From positions 124,001 to 188,000 of the forward strand of contig JAOCZO010000012.1 in assembly GCA_026413255.1 (NCBI GenBank): a stretch of DNA of 64,000 bases, given 5' to 3'. The position numbers were made by a program, and so were the translations under genes. The number at the start of each line of letters is the position of its first letter. Position 1 is the first letter of the stretch. This document shows positions 42,682-54,523 of the stretch, in pieces. The DNA comes from Fereydounia khargensis (taxonomy: Eukaryota > Basidiomycota > Ustilaginomycetes > Urocystidales > Fereydouniaceae). Below the pieces are notes generated by a model. It saw only the letters and a program-made list of their open reading frames with translations. It was not told where the DNA came from and searched no databases.

Positions 42682-43891
42682 CTAACTACCCTGATCCGCC
42701 GAGAAACCCTGCAAGAAGGCACTCAGGTCTACATCGCCATCCGCACCGCTGCTACCAGCACCCGCACCGCCCAAGCTTGAAAAATCAAAGCTGCTCAGAT
42801 CGATACCATCCAGCCCGCCGCTCGTGTCGCCCCCGGCGCTATTGAGCGAAGAAAGGTCGATACCAAGCGAGGAAAAGTCCACCGTGGGTGTCTGAAGGGA
42901 TGAAAGATCGACCGGGTTACTCGCGCCCCCTAATCCCGTTGCTTGCAAGGCTGAAAAGTCAAGCGGCAGCGTTGGTTGCGAGGATTCTGTCGGCTGCGCC
43001 GGCGCCGGCGCGGGTGCTGGAGCTGGAGCTGGAGCTGGAGCTGGAGCTGGTTCTGGTGCGGGTGCCTGGGACGGAGTCTCTTGCGCCGCTGTGGTGGTGG
43101 TCTCAGAGTCACCAAAGAGGTCGTCATCGTCCTGCTTTGATTCAGTCGGAGCCGCGGTCTCGGCCTGGGCCTGGGGCTGAGGCGGGAGCTCAGCCTTGTT
43201 GCCTAATGCTGGACTCTCGGTCAAGTCGATAGTATCCTTGGGCGCTGACGCGAGGGGCACGTCGTCCTCTTCGTCACTGTCAATCACGATTGCATTCGAC
43301 GATGTCGCTCCGCCTTCTGCTGGTGCTGGCGGGTCTACTGCAGTTGGCGCGGGTGCCGGTGCCGGTGCCGGTGCCGGTGCTGATGCTGTTTCGGCTGCTG
43401 TTGCCATATTTTCGTCTTCCCGCTTGGAAGGAACAGCGGCAGGTTGGGGCTGGGACTCAGATTCAGGCTGAGGAGGCAAGGGAGGTGTTTGGATCGAGTC
43501 GTCCATTTCAATGTCTTGTGGTTGAAGGGCCGTTTCAGCCTCTCTCTGAGCCTGCTCTGCTTCCCGTTTTGTCGCTTTCTCTAGTTCCATTTCGAGGGCT
43601 GCCTGTGCATGAAGCTACACCGCATTCTTCTTGTCAGCAGGTGTTCGGACCCTTCTTCCGCGGCACTGGAGCATGACTTACAAGGTAGTCGCGTAGACCA
43701 CGGACGGAGGCGAGGTAGCGAGCGCACTCTGCGCCCAGCGGCTCTAGGCTGGACGCTGCCTCGTCCGCGCCGGGAGGCATGCCCGCGAGGCTGAGCTTGC
43801 GCGAGCGCAGAGCGTAGGCGGTCTGGAGGACGATCTCACGCAGTGATGCCTGGATAGCGACTGCGCGCGAGTGCGCGTCCGTCGCCGACAT
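42682..43891 (-). CDS. Unknown protein with helical N-terminus and Ala-Pro repeat linker
   Basis: Two exons (43891-43682, 43614-42682) give 380 aa. Residues 1-100 are predicted helical (SRAVAIQASLREIVLQTAYA, LHAQAALEMELEKATKREAE), the rest low complexity. There are two (AP)n runs, an acidic SDEEDDV, and a C-terminus built of repeated D(L/F)SSL units (VDLSSL, VDFSSL, IDLSSL). Such FSSL/DLSSL repeats and the length suggest a nuclear scaffold or Mediator-like subunit, but I do not recognise it. Confidence 0.65.
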
Positions 43892-44035
43892 GGTTGGTTG
43901 GATGTGTGGAGTGGAGAAGAGTGTAGTGCAGGAAGGAAGTAAAGTCGGATCTGATCCCTGTCGTATCGTATCGACTGGCGCGTCGCTCTTTCTTCTCACA
44001 ACACGTTCCCTTCACCACTCCACTCTGCTGGCAAA

Positions 44036-44506
44036 ATGAGCTGGTATCTGTAAGTTGCTTGGCTTTGTCAACCTCTCCCGCTATACTGGCTTGACTGACG
44101 CTGTCGGGTTTTGGCAGCATTCCTTCTGTGCTCATCCCGCTCATTATTGTAGGCGCAGTCGCCTCTCGCCTGGTGCCCAAGAAGCGTGGAGGCAACCAGG
44201 CCTACGACCCCAAGACGGGCATTGGCCGCGGTGCCCCTGGCTTCCGTGAGTACTCACGTCCCATGGACTCGACTCAGCTTGACTTGACTGACACTGGAAG
44301 CAGAAACTGGCGTCAAGCGAGTCGCAGTCACGCCAGAGATTGCAGCCCGTCTGCGCGCGGGCGAAAATGTGCCTCAGGAAGAGATCGACGCAGCCATTGC
44401 CCAGGCCCAGGCCGGCGCCACCAAGCCCAAGGTAGACAACGAGTGGCTTCCTCCCTCGGTAAACCGGAGCCCGGCACCATCCAAGCGAAAGGGTCGCCGC
44501 GGGTAG
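44036..44506 (+). CDS. Small ER/organelle membrane protein (~115 aa), unknown
   Basis: Three exons (44036-44049, 44118-44245, 44301-44506). The first exon is 14 bases. One N-terminal membrane helix (IPSVLIPLIIVGAVASRLV) is followed by KKRGG and a C-terminal segment TPEIAARLRAGENVPQEEID that resembles a small ubiquitin-binding-like three-helix start, then DNEWLPP and a KRKGRRG tail. The acceptor of exon 3 is a tandem AAGCAG (44298-44303), so two isoforms one residue apart are possible. No family is assigned. Confidence 0.65.
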
Positions 44507-44655
44507 CAGTGCCCAAGTAGTCTTCTGTACATTCTGCACCGTTCCCTCTGGACCCAGTGCCAACAACACACTACACTAGTCAATTCTACCTTTACCTCAT
44601 GCTCAGCGTTAAACACTCCGTTCACAGCCGGATCAGTCGCTGGCAGCTCAGCCTA

Positions 44656-44678
44656 CCCCCCCCCCCAAAAAAAAAAAA
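44656..44678 (+). repeat. Homopolymer junction C11-A12
   Basis: Eleven C are followed directly by twelve A, downstream of the minus-strand 5S gene. On the minus strand this reads as a long T run then G run and may act as an extra Pol III stop. Confidence 0.85.
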
Positions 44679-44705
44679 CAGGGCGCAAAAAGTAAAAGAG
44701 AAACA

Positions 44706-44823
44706 ACTGCAGCACCTAGGATTCCCGCGTGGTCCCCCACCGCAGTACTGACTAGGCGATATCGTGCTTAACTTCGCAGATCGGACGGGATGCGGTGCTT
44801 TCACGGTTCTATGGCCGCAGATG
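44706..44823 (-). rRNA. 5S rRNA gene
   Basis: Minus-strand sequence starts CATCTGCGGCCATAGAACCG, contains AAGCACCGCATCCCGTCCGA and GGTGGGGGACCACGCGGGAA, and ends CCTAGGTGCTGCAG, the standard fungal 5S. It is followed by T-rich sequence (CTTTTACTTTTTG). It stands alone, outside the rDNA repeat, as in many basidiomycetes. It differs from the 52865 copy at only a few bases. Confidence 0.95.
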
Positions 44824-44972
44824 CTATCCAGCCTCAATGGTAGCATTATGAATCGACGTATTTCTCTCTGGAACCTTGCGGGAACGACAAGTCTCGCTTT
44901 TAGTCATGTGGTGGGAAAGAAAAGAGTCTATGAATGTATGCATTACTATTACTCGGTGATACCGGGAGTGCT

Positions 44973-46279
44973 CTACAGCTCTTCGTGACCCTGTGGCGCC
45001 GCCTTTGCAGAGAAAGCCGGCTTGCCAAAGATGCCTTCGAGGCCTGTGCGGAACTTCGAGTCAGTCTGCTGTTTTCCGTCTCATGAGAGGAGGAAGCCAC
45101 TTACTTGTTCGGAGTTCCCCGTCGACCTTTTCGGGCAGAACCACCTGCCACTCGACGTAGAGCTTGCCAAAGAGCATGTCACGGCCGAGTTGAGCCTCTT
45201 CGTCGGACGCTTCACTCAGCATCGTGCCTGGGATTGGCATGCCCTCGTCGTTGACGATCGACACGTGCGCGGGCTGCGTGACACTATCTCGCTTTATGGT
45301 CACCGTTCGCCCGTCTAGATGGGTAATGTTGCGCTCGAATCCTAGCAGCGCTTCAGAGAGAGCGATGGGTAGTGTTGTGTACAGCGAACTGTCGCGCCGA
45401 CGGAACTTGCCCGCTTCGCTGCGTGAGCTGTTGGAGCATCCACGGGTCAGTACACGTCCGCTGGCTCGATGGAAAGCAGATCACTTACCTGACTCGGACG
45501 ATAACGTCGCCCGCCTCGTAGTCTGGCCCTTCATCCGCCTCTCCTTCGATCACATACTCCTGTCCCTCCTTGGCGCCTCGTTCGATCTCGACATCAATCT
45601 TGGCCGTCTCCTGGACTATCTTGTGACCGCGACACTTGCTGCACTTTTTCTTGATCGTCGTTCCGGCTCCGCCACATACGTCACAGGTCATCTGGGCGTT
45701 GGTGATAAAGCCAGGCATGATCTGCTGTCGGACGATCCTGACTCCTCGGCCGCCGCACGTCTCGCAGGTGTGGATATGCGCTGGTGATTCGGCTCCACTG
45801 CCGTCACAGTGAGAGCAGAGAACGTTGCGCTGGTACTCGAGTTCAAACGTCTTGCCATTGTAAAAGTCTTCTACGCCAACTTCGAGGTTGAACGCCTTGT
45901 TCGGACCCCTGCGAGGACCGCCACCGCCTCCGCCACCAAAGAAGCGGGAGAAGATGTCGAAGGGATCGTGGCCCTGCTGGTGCGGGTTGTCCTTGTTGGT
46001 TTGGTGCTTCTTGACACCCTCGGCGCCGTACCTGTCGTAGATCTTGCGTGTCTCTGGGTCACTGAGTGCCTGGTAGGCATCACTGAGCTCAATAAACTCC
46101 TGATGCTTTTCCGGGTGTTTGTCAGGGTGGATCTTTTGGGCTCGACGTCGGTAGGCCCGCTTAATGTCCCGCTCGGATGCTGACTTGTCGACACCAAGAA
46201 TCTTGTAGTAGTCTGCGGCAGCTGAAACGACAGTGGCGACTAGGAGCAGCAGAGCGGTGATGGTCCAGAGCAGCCGCAT
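44973..46279 (-). CDS. SCJ1: ER-lumen Hsp40/DnaJ co-chaperone with HEEL retention signal
   Basis: Three exons (46279-45489, 45427-45105, 45043-44973) give 394 aa. A signal peptide (MRLLWTITALLLLVATVVSA) leads into a J domain (DYYKILGVDKSASERDIKRA with HPDKH), a Gly-rich linker, a four-repeat zinc-finger domain (CSHCDGSG, CETCGGRG, CDVCGGAG, CSKCRGHK) and the C-terminal substrate domain. The last four residues are HEEL, an HDEL-type ER retrieval signal, reached only with the third exon. This matches yeast Scj1, partner of the Hsp70 Kar2/BiP in folding secretory proteins. A Met at 46312 would add 11 residues before the signal. Confidence 0.93.
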
Positions 46280-46849
46280 CTTGTTGCTGTTCCCAGTGAT
46301 AGGAGCAGGCATCTCGTCCTTTTCGGGCTAGGCTGTGGCTCGCCTCCAGATGCTGCAGCGTAAGGGTGGTGGTGGTGAGCAGGAGTCGAGGGTGCCAGGT
46401 GTTGGTTGGGAACGCAGTGTGCTGAGAATGAGCAAAGTGTGCGTGCATACGTGGCATGTGGCTCGAGCTCAGCTCCGCCTCGGCCATGAAAAGGAAGAAA
46501 AGGGTCGCGGCGCAAGAACCGCACTGCACCAAGAATCAGATCAATTTACGCCCCAAATTGCGCCGAAAGCACGTCGTCCGACATCCGCGCCCAGCACAGC
46601 TAGCTCACCAAGCGGTCGCAGTCATGGGCATTCAACATGGTCTACAAGCAAGCTGTCTACTAACTTATGCGATGAGTCAGTCGAGATTTCCATCCATCCG
46701 AGAAATCCAGACATCATAAAGACCAACACTATCCTACAGTTCCGTAATATACATCATCATCCACCAGATCGCCGTAAAGCGGAGAGAGGACCGCAATGAG
46801 GGTGATAAGTTTGGAAAGTTGCCCGTGACGAGAATAGAAAGGAAGAGGT
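46280..46849. other. Intergenic, no gene seen
   Basis: About 570 bases separate the SCJ1-like start from the 3' end of the Zn2Cys6 gene. Short frames on both strands are not supported. Confidence 0.5.
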
Positions 46850-49703
46850 TTAGAATGCCCAGTTGAAGCATCCAACGCTCTTCATAAACAAATGCCAGTC
46901 CATTGGCGTAAGCCCCGCGTCCACCAATCGCCAGAGATGGTCGTTCAGCTTTTCCATACGGTCCAGATCAAACTTGTAGTATGGACGAAGCTCGTTGAGC
47001 AACACTCGGATCCGCTCCCGGTCTCGCTTGCTGGCAGAGAAGGCCGCAAATGAGATCGGCAAAAGCAGTCTAAACAAGTCCGGGTATCGTCGTCAATGAA
47101 TCATCCCTGATTGATCCACAGGATCCAACCAACTCAAACTCACCCTTTCGTGATGCCAGCCTGGATCGCTTCTTCAGATCGATCGAGGACCATTGCTGTG
47201 GATTCCAAGAAGCAAGGGTGGTCCGCTGGCTTGGAAAAGATTACCGAGTGAATGTAGAGCTCTGCCGCCGCCACATAAAGGTGATTCATGATCACCGGCT
47301 GGAAGCCAACCGTCTCAGCATCAATTCCGCAAAGCGCAGTAGCATTAGTCATACTCACCAGTAGCGTCTTCAAGGTTCGAGCACCGTCCTTGGGGAAAGG
47401 CATCTTGGCCCAGATCGGGATTTCGGCCACCAGCGCACGCGCCGTAGACTCGAGCCAGAGCCTGGTTTCCTCGAATTCAGCAGGAAGTGTGGCTGGAGAC
47501 CCACCGCCAACAGTCTCGGAGAGGATAATCGTCACCCCTGTCCGCGACTGCAATTCACGTCGTGTAGCCTCGACTCGGGTCATCTGCGTGGCGTAAGTGG
47601 GGTTATTGTCGGCCAATTCTCGCTCCTTTTACCGATCAGGAAAACTCACCCTAGCGAGCATGTCGATCATTCCTCTATAAGAGCGCGACATAATAGGGAG
47701 GTATGATAAAGTGTCCTTCAGCATTGTCTCAAATAATCAACGATGGTTGAGGGGACGGTCACTCACCGATGCAATCCAAAAGTTTGCAATACGCTATCTT
47801 GCTTAAAGCTGCGCGGAGAGTCTGAAACCGAGCCGCGCAGTTTAGCAGACATCCAAGACGCAGCAAGAGACAGACAGACAAGAGACTCACCCATCAACGA
47901 GAACCACCAGTCGTCCCACGGTTGGAGGAACAGCGTGTAGTCATCCGAAGTCAATGAGCCTGGGGTTTCTGATTGTTAGCAGCAGTCCATGACATGTACC
48001 AAACCGCAGTCACGGCACATACTTAGCGCATCAAAGCAAGCGATTTGCTCAATGAGAAATAGACTCGATGGATCTGTATGGTCGACAAAAGCTGCTGGAC
48101 CACCAAGCTCGGCAATGGCTTTGGATGCGATGGACAGCGCCTCTTGCCAGTCTTGCTGCGCAGCGAGTCTCTGTAGCGAGCGGGCATGTGTCAGTCTTTC
48201 ATGAGACCACGGAAAATAAACAATCTTGTGTAAGCTACTTACGTCTCTGGTTGCCAGGCCGAGCACGGTGGCCAGCATCAGCGCCGCATCTGATCGCTGC
48301 AAACGACCAGTCCGTTCCTTTAGAGTAGTCTTGAGAAGGCGCAAACTCTCCTCGCGTCGGTTGTTGCTGAGCTCCAGGAGGACGTTGGACATGAGTGACG
48401 AGGCTGGATTTCCATCCGAAAGCAGATCTGATGAACTGGATGATCGGACAGACAAATAGCCCCAGCGAGTATGTATCGGTTCGAGACCATGTCGTTCGGG
48501 GTCCGGAGGCGGTGAGCGTGTTGATGTGACCGCCGTCTGTGAAAGCTTGTGCCCAATGTCCAGGCTTGCGATACTGAGGAGGGCCGAGCGCAGGGCGTCC
48601 TCGTATCCGTTTGTGCCCGCAGGCGAACGTACAGCAAAGCTGGCATGGTGCCTGATCCAGTGATTGTCTGCCAGCGGCATGGTCATTACGCAAAGCTGTG
48701 GTGCCACTTCGAGAATATAGTGTCGGAACTGGAGTTTGCGTATCATGTCAGTGTGTTAGTCCTTGCATTTACAGTATCACAAAGGAGAACAAGCATAAGA
48801 ATCACTCACCATAGATTGTTGCTCGAGAGTCGGAAAGTATGGATCCAGTCGTTCAAAGCCATAGCCAGCAGGAAGATCTGGCATTCTTACCCGCGAAACG
48901 TCGATAGGAGATGGAGGCTGGTGCAAACCCGTCCCCGAAGTAGGCCTCGGATAGTACCGGGGCTCATCGCGCGGATATTCGCGCCGGTCCCGGGTCGAGT
49001 TGTAGAGATAGCGACTGTGAGTCGTATCGATTGAGTCGTCCCTGTGGTGTGCATAGTCATAGTGCCGTGGAGGAGCGGCGGATCTATGAGAGCCTACGAG
49101 GTCGTTTGAAGATGCATACGTAGAAGTATGCGCACGTGCTCGAGACTCGATCAAAGGCGGAGACGCTTCTCTGGGCCGAGTCGCCCCGTACGACTCGAGC
49201 GATACTCTCCTGTACTCGTTGACCGGAGCGTCTGAGGAAGGATGAAGGAGGGACGCAACTGCAAGGCCCGTATGTTGGGAACGCGGTACAGACTCGTCGT
49301 CTGGATTGGATCTTGTTGAGCTTGATGCTGGGGGAGACTTGGCCTTGTTGGAGGGAGCATAGACACACTCTCGGTCACCGCAAGCACAGCGTCGGCATAC
49401 GGGTTTGCCCTCGTCACACTTGACCCTCCGTTTGCGGCAAGTGAGACAGCCATCAAGCGAGCGCTCGTGGTACCTCTTGACCCGGTTTGGGATGTACTTG
49501 GCCTTTCCCTTGGTGCCCTTGGATGATGAAGTCGTCTTGTGAGCTGCCCCATTGCTGAGAGATCGAAAAGTCCGGGATGAAACGTCTCTGTCCTGGCTCT
49601 CTGGGCTTGAAGTTGTTGGCGATAGTTCGGGGAGGTTGGAGGATGTCACCGAGCTGTTGCGCCGAGCTGGGTCCCAGCGGTATTCGGGTTCGAGCGCGCT
49701 CAT
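46850..49703 (-). CDS. Zn2Cys6 transcription factor with fungal-specific regulatory domain
   Basis: Eight exons (49703-48810, 48728-48243, 48170-48023, 47959-47891, 47808-47767, 47672-47650, 47583-47144, 47069-46850) with consistent phases give 773 aa. The binuclear cluster lies at residues 86-113 (GCLTCRKRRVKCDEGKPVCR, cysteines 86, 89, 96, 103, 106, 113), preceded by a basic NRVKRYHERSLD. A Ser/Pro/Arg-rich linker follows, then a helical regulatory domain (RHYILEVAPQLC, ALSIASKAIAELGG, DDYTLFLQPWDDWWF, WHLFMKSVGCFNWAF) of the Fungal_trans_2 type. Target genes are unknown. The small exons 5 and 6 (42 and 23 nt) are the least certain. Confidence 0.82.
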
Positions 49704-50104
49704 GCTCGCTGTGATGTCTCAAAAGCAGACACCATTCAGTGGTCGAGCACACGAGGATACGCTCATATGCAGTTTTGTGGGACGAGTATTGAATGTCGAG
49801 TCAGATTGTAGTGAGCAAAATAAAGAGAGAAAGAGAGGAAGAGATAGAGAAGAAGGATGTCACTTTGGCTGGAAGGAAAGTGCGACCGTGTGTGCTACGT
49901 GTTGGATTGAGGGAGAGGATTGCGGTCGTGCGAGCGAAGCGGAGAAGGTGGTGCGATATCGGCCACCGGAATGCAAGGTGCACGTTGAAATGAAAGTGTG
50001 CGAGTGAAAATCAGGGGCCAGATGGTGGTTCAGTGACGAGGCCCGGGCAAACTCTATTCGAAAGTGCGGAAAGATCAGTCAGTCAGGGCGGGGAGTAAAG
50101 GTAA

Positions 50105-50168
50105 AGGAAAAGGGAAGGGGAAGGGGAAGGGGAAGGGGAAGGGGAAGGGGAAGGGGAAGGGGAAGGGG
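50105..50168 (+). repeat. (GGGGAA)n microsatellite
   Basis: About ten tandem AAGGGG hexamers upstream of the Zn2Cys6 gene, preceded by imperfect units. One purine strand gives a mirror-repeat tract. Confidence 0.95.
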
Positions 50169-51897
50169 CAAGGTGATGGCGTGCGTCAGACCGGAAAGGG
50201 CGGCAGGGACGAGGGTATGCGTGCGTACGATTGATTATCTGTGCTTCTGGAGGTAAGATTTGCTTGCTTCCATGAGGCGCAGAGAGACAGGCAGTCAGCT
50301 GTTGGGGGCTCTACGGGTAGAGATTGTCGATACCAGAAACCTGGTGCGGTTAACGCCGACCGAGCACTGTGCTGTAGTGTATTCCGCGGAGAGCGTGGGG
50401 GGCTTGTTTGCCTTTGCGAGCAGCAAGCAGATGATGGTAGGCGACTCTTGGGCAAGGTCAAATCAGGCCAAGCTGCAAAGGACCATGGCGAGGAACGAGA
50501 GTAGCGTCAAGGCAAACGGAGTGGTGGGCAATGCCGGTGGTATCTTTTCCGTCCAGGCTGGTCTGCATGGTGTGTCTGTCTTGCAGCGCAGAGAGGAGAG
50601 GGAGAGGCAGAAGGAGAGGCAGAGGCAGAGCTCGCAATCTCTCGCTCGAGGGTCGTGAGTTCTAATCGCCTCTCGCCTGCAGCAGCGCCGGAGCGAAAGA
50701 GCAAGGGAGAAGGCCACGAGCCGTGTGCGCAGTGCAGATGCGAGAGATGCAGTTGCGGTTGCAGCGTGGAGGAAGCGATTCAGCGACAGGCCCTGACTGA
50801 TTGATCCCCAACGACTAGGAAAGAGCCACCGCGTCGACTCGCCAAAGAGAGAAAAAAAAAACCGAGAGAAACAAGACAGACGGGCAGAGCACAGCGCCTC
50901 GTCTAACTGGGCTGACCGGTCGGGAAGCCAAACCAAACCGCGTGTCCAGACCAGGGAACCAGCAGAGGGCGGCTGCCGCTCTTGCATCCGCTCCTGCTAT
51001 CTCTGATGCGTCTGTCTATCTTGGACCTGCTCAAGCTTGCTGGCTGCCAGGCTGGCTGACTGTCTGTCTCAGAAGGCACAGAATCCAAGAATCCAAGAAC
51101 CAAGGAACAGGGCGGCGGAGCGCAGTGCAATACCGCACATGTCCACCACACCACACCCGGAACCCGAGACTAATCAAAGAGTCCTGGACAGATGAATGTG
51201 ATACTGTGAGGGAGATAGCCAAGGCAAAGTATAACTTTCATGCCTTTTCCTTTTCTCTCTCTGTCCGTCCCTTCATTGCGACTTGAAAGATCAAACTAGC
51301 GATAAGTCCTGGGTCGAGCTTGGCCGTCGCAATTCTACCCATTATCGTAGTGTTCTTTTGCCGAGGCTTGCTGGCTTGATTGCCTCGTCTACGACATTCC
51401 CTCGGTATCTTGCGCATTCCACCACTTGCTCTGTCAGTCCCTAGTCTCGATCAGCAGCGTCATTCTCATCCGGATAGGAGGTAAGAAGAGAGAGCGAGAA
51501 AGGGCAGCATTCATCCTCGCTTGGCTCGCGCTGCTCGATGCACTTATCTCTCTCTCTGCTCAGTAGCGTGAAAGGTGGCTCGTCGACCCCCCGCCCTGAA
51601 CTTGACAGCTTTGCCCATCTGGCCAGCCGCGAGAGCAAACCGAGACAAAAGAGTCACAAGGCCCATATCGCTTGGTCTGTGCTGCTGCCATTTTCCCACC
51701 CGTCACGTCTCGTCTTGCTGTATCTGCGCCTTCGTGGCGTTGCAGTGCGCCGTTCTGCCAAGCGGCAGAATGAGAAACGGGCCAACAGCGTGGGCGTGGG
51801 GAGGAGGCGAGCGCAACGAGCCAATCTGCGCACGCGATAGGGCTTATCTCGCGTCGGCCTGTGCGTACGGTGTGCGATTGGGAAACAAACAGTCCCG

Positions 51898-51912
51898 CCC
51901 CCCCCCCCCCCC
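51898..51912 (+). repeat. C15 homopolymer
   Basis: An uninterrupted run of fifteen C in intergenic sequence. Confidence 0.9.
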
Positions 51913-52390
51913 AAACGAGACGCGCTAGACGAAACGACCTGTCTGTCTGCTTGCTTTTTTGACCCTCCCGTGGCTTGGCTTGCGCCATTCAGACGCCCAA
52001 CGGCGAGCTTGCTTTCCTCGCTGGACCAGCAACCAAGCGACCGAGATGCACATGCCAAACGCTCCTGCCCGTGTCTGCAGCAAACCATCGTCCAATGCAA
52101 GGGTGCTAAACAGCAAACAGCAAACAGAATCAGCCAACAAACATGCGCCCGTTTCCATTCCTTTGACGACATTGTCACATACGACGTGCTTGCGCAGATC
52201 ATTCCAGGGATTCGGACAGGCATGGTCAAGGCGCGGGACAATGCTTGGTCAGAGCAGTGAAAGTGAGCGGGTGTGGTTGGTCAGCTTGTGTTGCGAGGCG
52301 ATTCAGGCTGAACTGGGAGCGAAAGGCGTCAAATTTCGAACTAATACAAAGTGTTTCATATATACAATCTAATTGGATGACACCATCAAC

Positions 52391-52488
52391 TCCCAGTTAG
52401 TACAATGGTCAGTATATAGCACTCTCATATGTCTGCCAAGACATCCGAGCGCACTGCTAAGATCAGGGTTCGATTCCCTGGCCGGGAA
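52391..52488 (+). tRNA. tRNA-Glu(CUC) with intron
   Basis: The acceptor TCCCAGT pairs with GCCGGGA with one A-C mismatch at the fifth pair. The D-arm is TAGTACAATGGTCAGTATA, and the anticodon stem TAGCA/TGCTA encloses CTCTCA with anticodon CTC. An intron of about 26 nt follows. The T-arm is CAGGG/CCCTG around TTCGATT. A seven-T Pol III terminator is at 52491-52497. The acceptor mismatch might slightly reduce function. Confidence 0.88.
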
Positions 52489-52864
52489 CATTTTTTTCTG
52501 CTCTGAAAACGAGCACAATCAAGGCAGGTCGCGCCCACGGACAACGACTATGGTTCATACATACATTTTTTTTTTGCTACAGCTGAGACCATCTTGGGCA
52601 CGTTATCATCACCCCCCCCACTCTTTCTTCTCTGAAGGATATTTTTTGAAAATTTTCAGAGGCAGTGAAGAAGCAGACACCGTCAGCAAGATGATGATAG
52701 ACCGGTGCAAACTCAAAGGTATAAACGCTTCTATTGCAAAGCCTTTAATTTGATGAAAAGGGTGCTCAAGAGTGCTCAGCCACATCGAAACGCTTGACTT
52801 GAGCACGGCTTTTGAGGTTGAATGACAAGGTAAGGTGATAACGAGATGACAAAGACTCTAACGC
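52489..52864. other. Short spacer between tRNA-Glu and 5S rRNA
   Basis: AT-richer than its surroundings, with T and C runs (52566-52574, 52613-52618). No gene seen. Confidence 0.5.
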
Positions 52865-52982
52865 ATCTGCGGCCATAGAACCGTAAAAGCACCGCATCCC
52901 GTCCGATCTGCGAAGTTAAGCACGGTATCGCCTAGTCAGTACTGCGGTGGGGGACCACGCGGGAATCCTAGGTGCTGCAGTT
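52865..52982 (+). rRNA. 5S rRNA gene
   Basis: Starts ATCTGCGGCCATAGAACCGT and ends CCTAGGTGCTGCAGTT, with the internal control region GATCTGCGAAGTTAAGCACG. It is a full-length second copy of the dispersed 5S family. Its 3' flank (TTCTCTTTTGCTTTTTGC) closely matches that of the 44706 copy, pointing to duplication together with the terminator. Confidence 0.95.
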
Positions 52983-53199
52983 GGTTCTCTTTTGCTTTTT
53001 GCTCATTCGCATCCCTTCCAGCCTTTTAGCCCAGCACAAGCCCACTTTTCTGTTCCCGAATCCACTGTTGCAATCGAGCAGAAACGAGCAAGAGAGCATT
53101 GATAATTGCGATTCCGGAATGTATAGTGAATGCTGCTTTTTGGAATGATTACACGGCAATGCTAGAATGCAACGGGAATAAAGAGGATGGGGAGTGTCA

Positions 53200-54523
53200 T
53201 CAAGCTGTGCCTTGATCCGCCTTTTCAGGATCAGAGATTGCCGGGGAACCTGGCTGTGGCGAGTCCCAACGCATGCGGCGGCCGACAAAGAGGGCAACCC
53301 AGCTGAGAAGAAGGAGGACGGGAACTTCGACAAGGGGGCCAATAGTCGCTGCGAGAGCCTGGGCAGAGTCCGCGCCGTACACCGCGACGCAGACTGCGAT
53401 GGCGAGTTCAAAGTTGTTTGATCCTGCCGTGAAAGCTTGCACTACAGCCATCTGGTAGCCCCACTCCCGCTTTCCATATCGGATGGAGAGTCTCCAAACA
53501 AGGAGGAAAGTGAGGGTCCACATGAGTGAAAAGTAGAGTACGAGTGGCACAAAAGTGCGGAAGACGGGGCCCAGGTTTTCGAGGATCTGCCTTGCCTGAG
53601 AGGCAAAGATGATGATGATGGTGTAGAGCAGTGCGATGAGAGAAAGCGGCCCGAAGTAAGGTAGGAACTTGCTGTGGAAAAACTTGGTACCCATCGTACC
53701 GAGAACGAGGAATCGTGTAAGCACACCTGCCGCAAGAGGAATACCGAGGTAGATAGCGACGGATATGGCAGTCTTGCTGTACTCGAGTGCGAAACTGTTG
53801 TCCTGAGAAATGACGTTGACGAAGAACAAGGCCATGGGAGCATATAGGACGATTTGGAGGAGAGAGTTGATGATGACAATCGTTGCGCAGGTGGTCGAGT
53901 CGCCTCGGGCGATCTGGTTCCAGATCATGACCATGGCGATACACCGTGCCAGACCGACCATGATGATGCCGATGCGGTACTCCTCCAGGTCTGGCAGTGT
54001 GGCCCATGCCAGACCGAGCATGAGGAATGGCCCGAAAACCCAGTTGAGCACGAGAGACAGGCCAATCTGGTACCACAGTCGGCGGGTCTGGAACATGGCC
54101 GGAAGCCTCTCGTACTGCACCTTGGTGAGGATAGGCCACATCATCACGATAAGGCCCACAACCAATGGCGCGGATACGCCTTCAAAGTCTCCCTTGGACA
54201 GGTTCTCCTTGGCGTTGGGTGCAAACTCGCCAATGATGACTCCGATAATCATGGCAAGCACGATGAAAAGCGAAAGAAGACGGTCGAGCCATCCCAGTGA
54301 AAGCAACACGCCTGCACTCAGAGCCAATCTCGTCAGTAAGACGGCACCAGCCACGACTTTCCAGTGGAACCCTCTCACCTTTCGCCAAGTCGGTGGACAT
54401 TCTCGCATCTTCAAGTGCCGAGCGGGCCTCAGGCACACCGCCCTTTGGGTCGAGCACGAATCCATCGTGGTTGCGTTCCTCTTCGGATACCGCCGTGCTA
54501 TCGTCTCTTGCGCTGCGAGTCAT
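53200..54523 (-). CDS. ACR3: ACR3 arsenite efflux transporter
   Basis: Two exons (54523-54379, 54311-53200) give 418 aa. Ten hydrophobic segments of the bile-acid/arsenite transporter fold are present. Diagnostic strings are SLGWLDRLLSLFIVLAMIIG, GEFAPN, GLIVMMWPILTKVQYE, and GLARCIAMVMIWNQIARGD with the conserved transport cysteine, plus AGSNNFELAIAVCVAVYG. Plasma-membrane export of arsenite (and antimonite in some members). No arsenate reductase or regulator is adjacent, unlike clustered ARR genes in yeast. Confidence 0.94.

Larger units (their letters stand above)
49704..52390. other. Long intergenic region with simple repeats
   Basis: About 2.7 kb without a convincing gene. It holds a (GGGGAA)n tract and a C15 run, listed separately. 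Frames at 50260-50658, 51575-51928 and 51654-52241 (-) overlap and are low-complexity. Its length upstream of a transcription-factor gene suggests an extended regulatory region. Confidence 0.45.

Noticed and set aside
53408-54139. 243-codon second minus frame within the ACR3 gene
   Set aside because: A shadow frame of the transporter.
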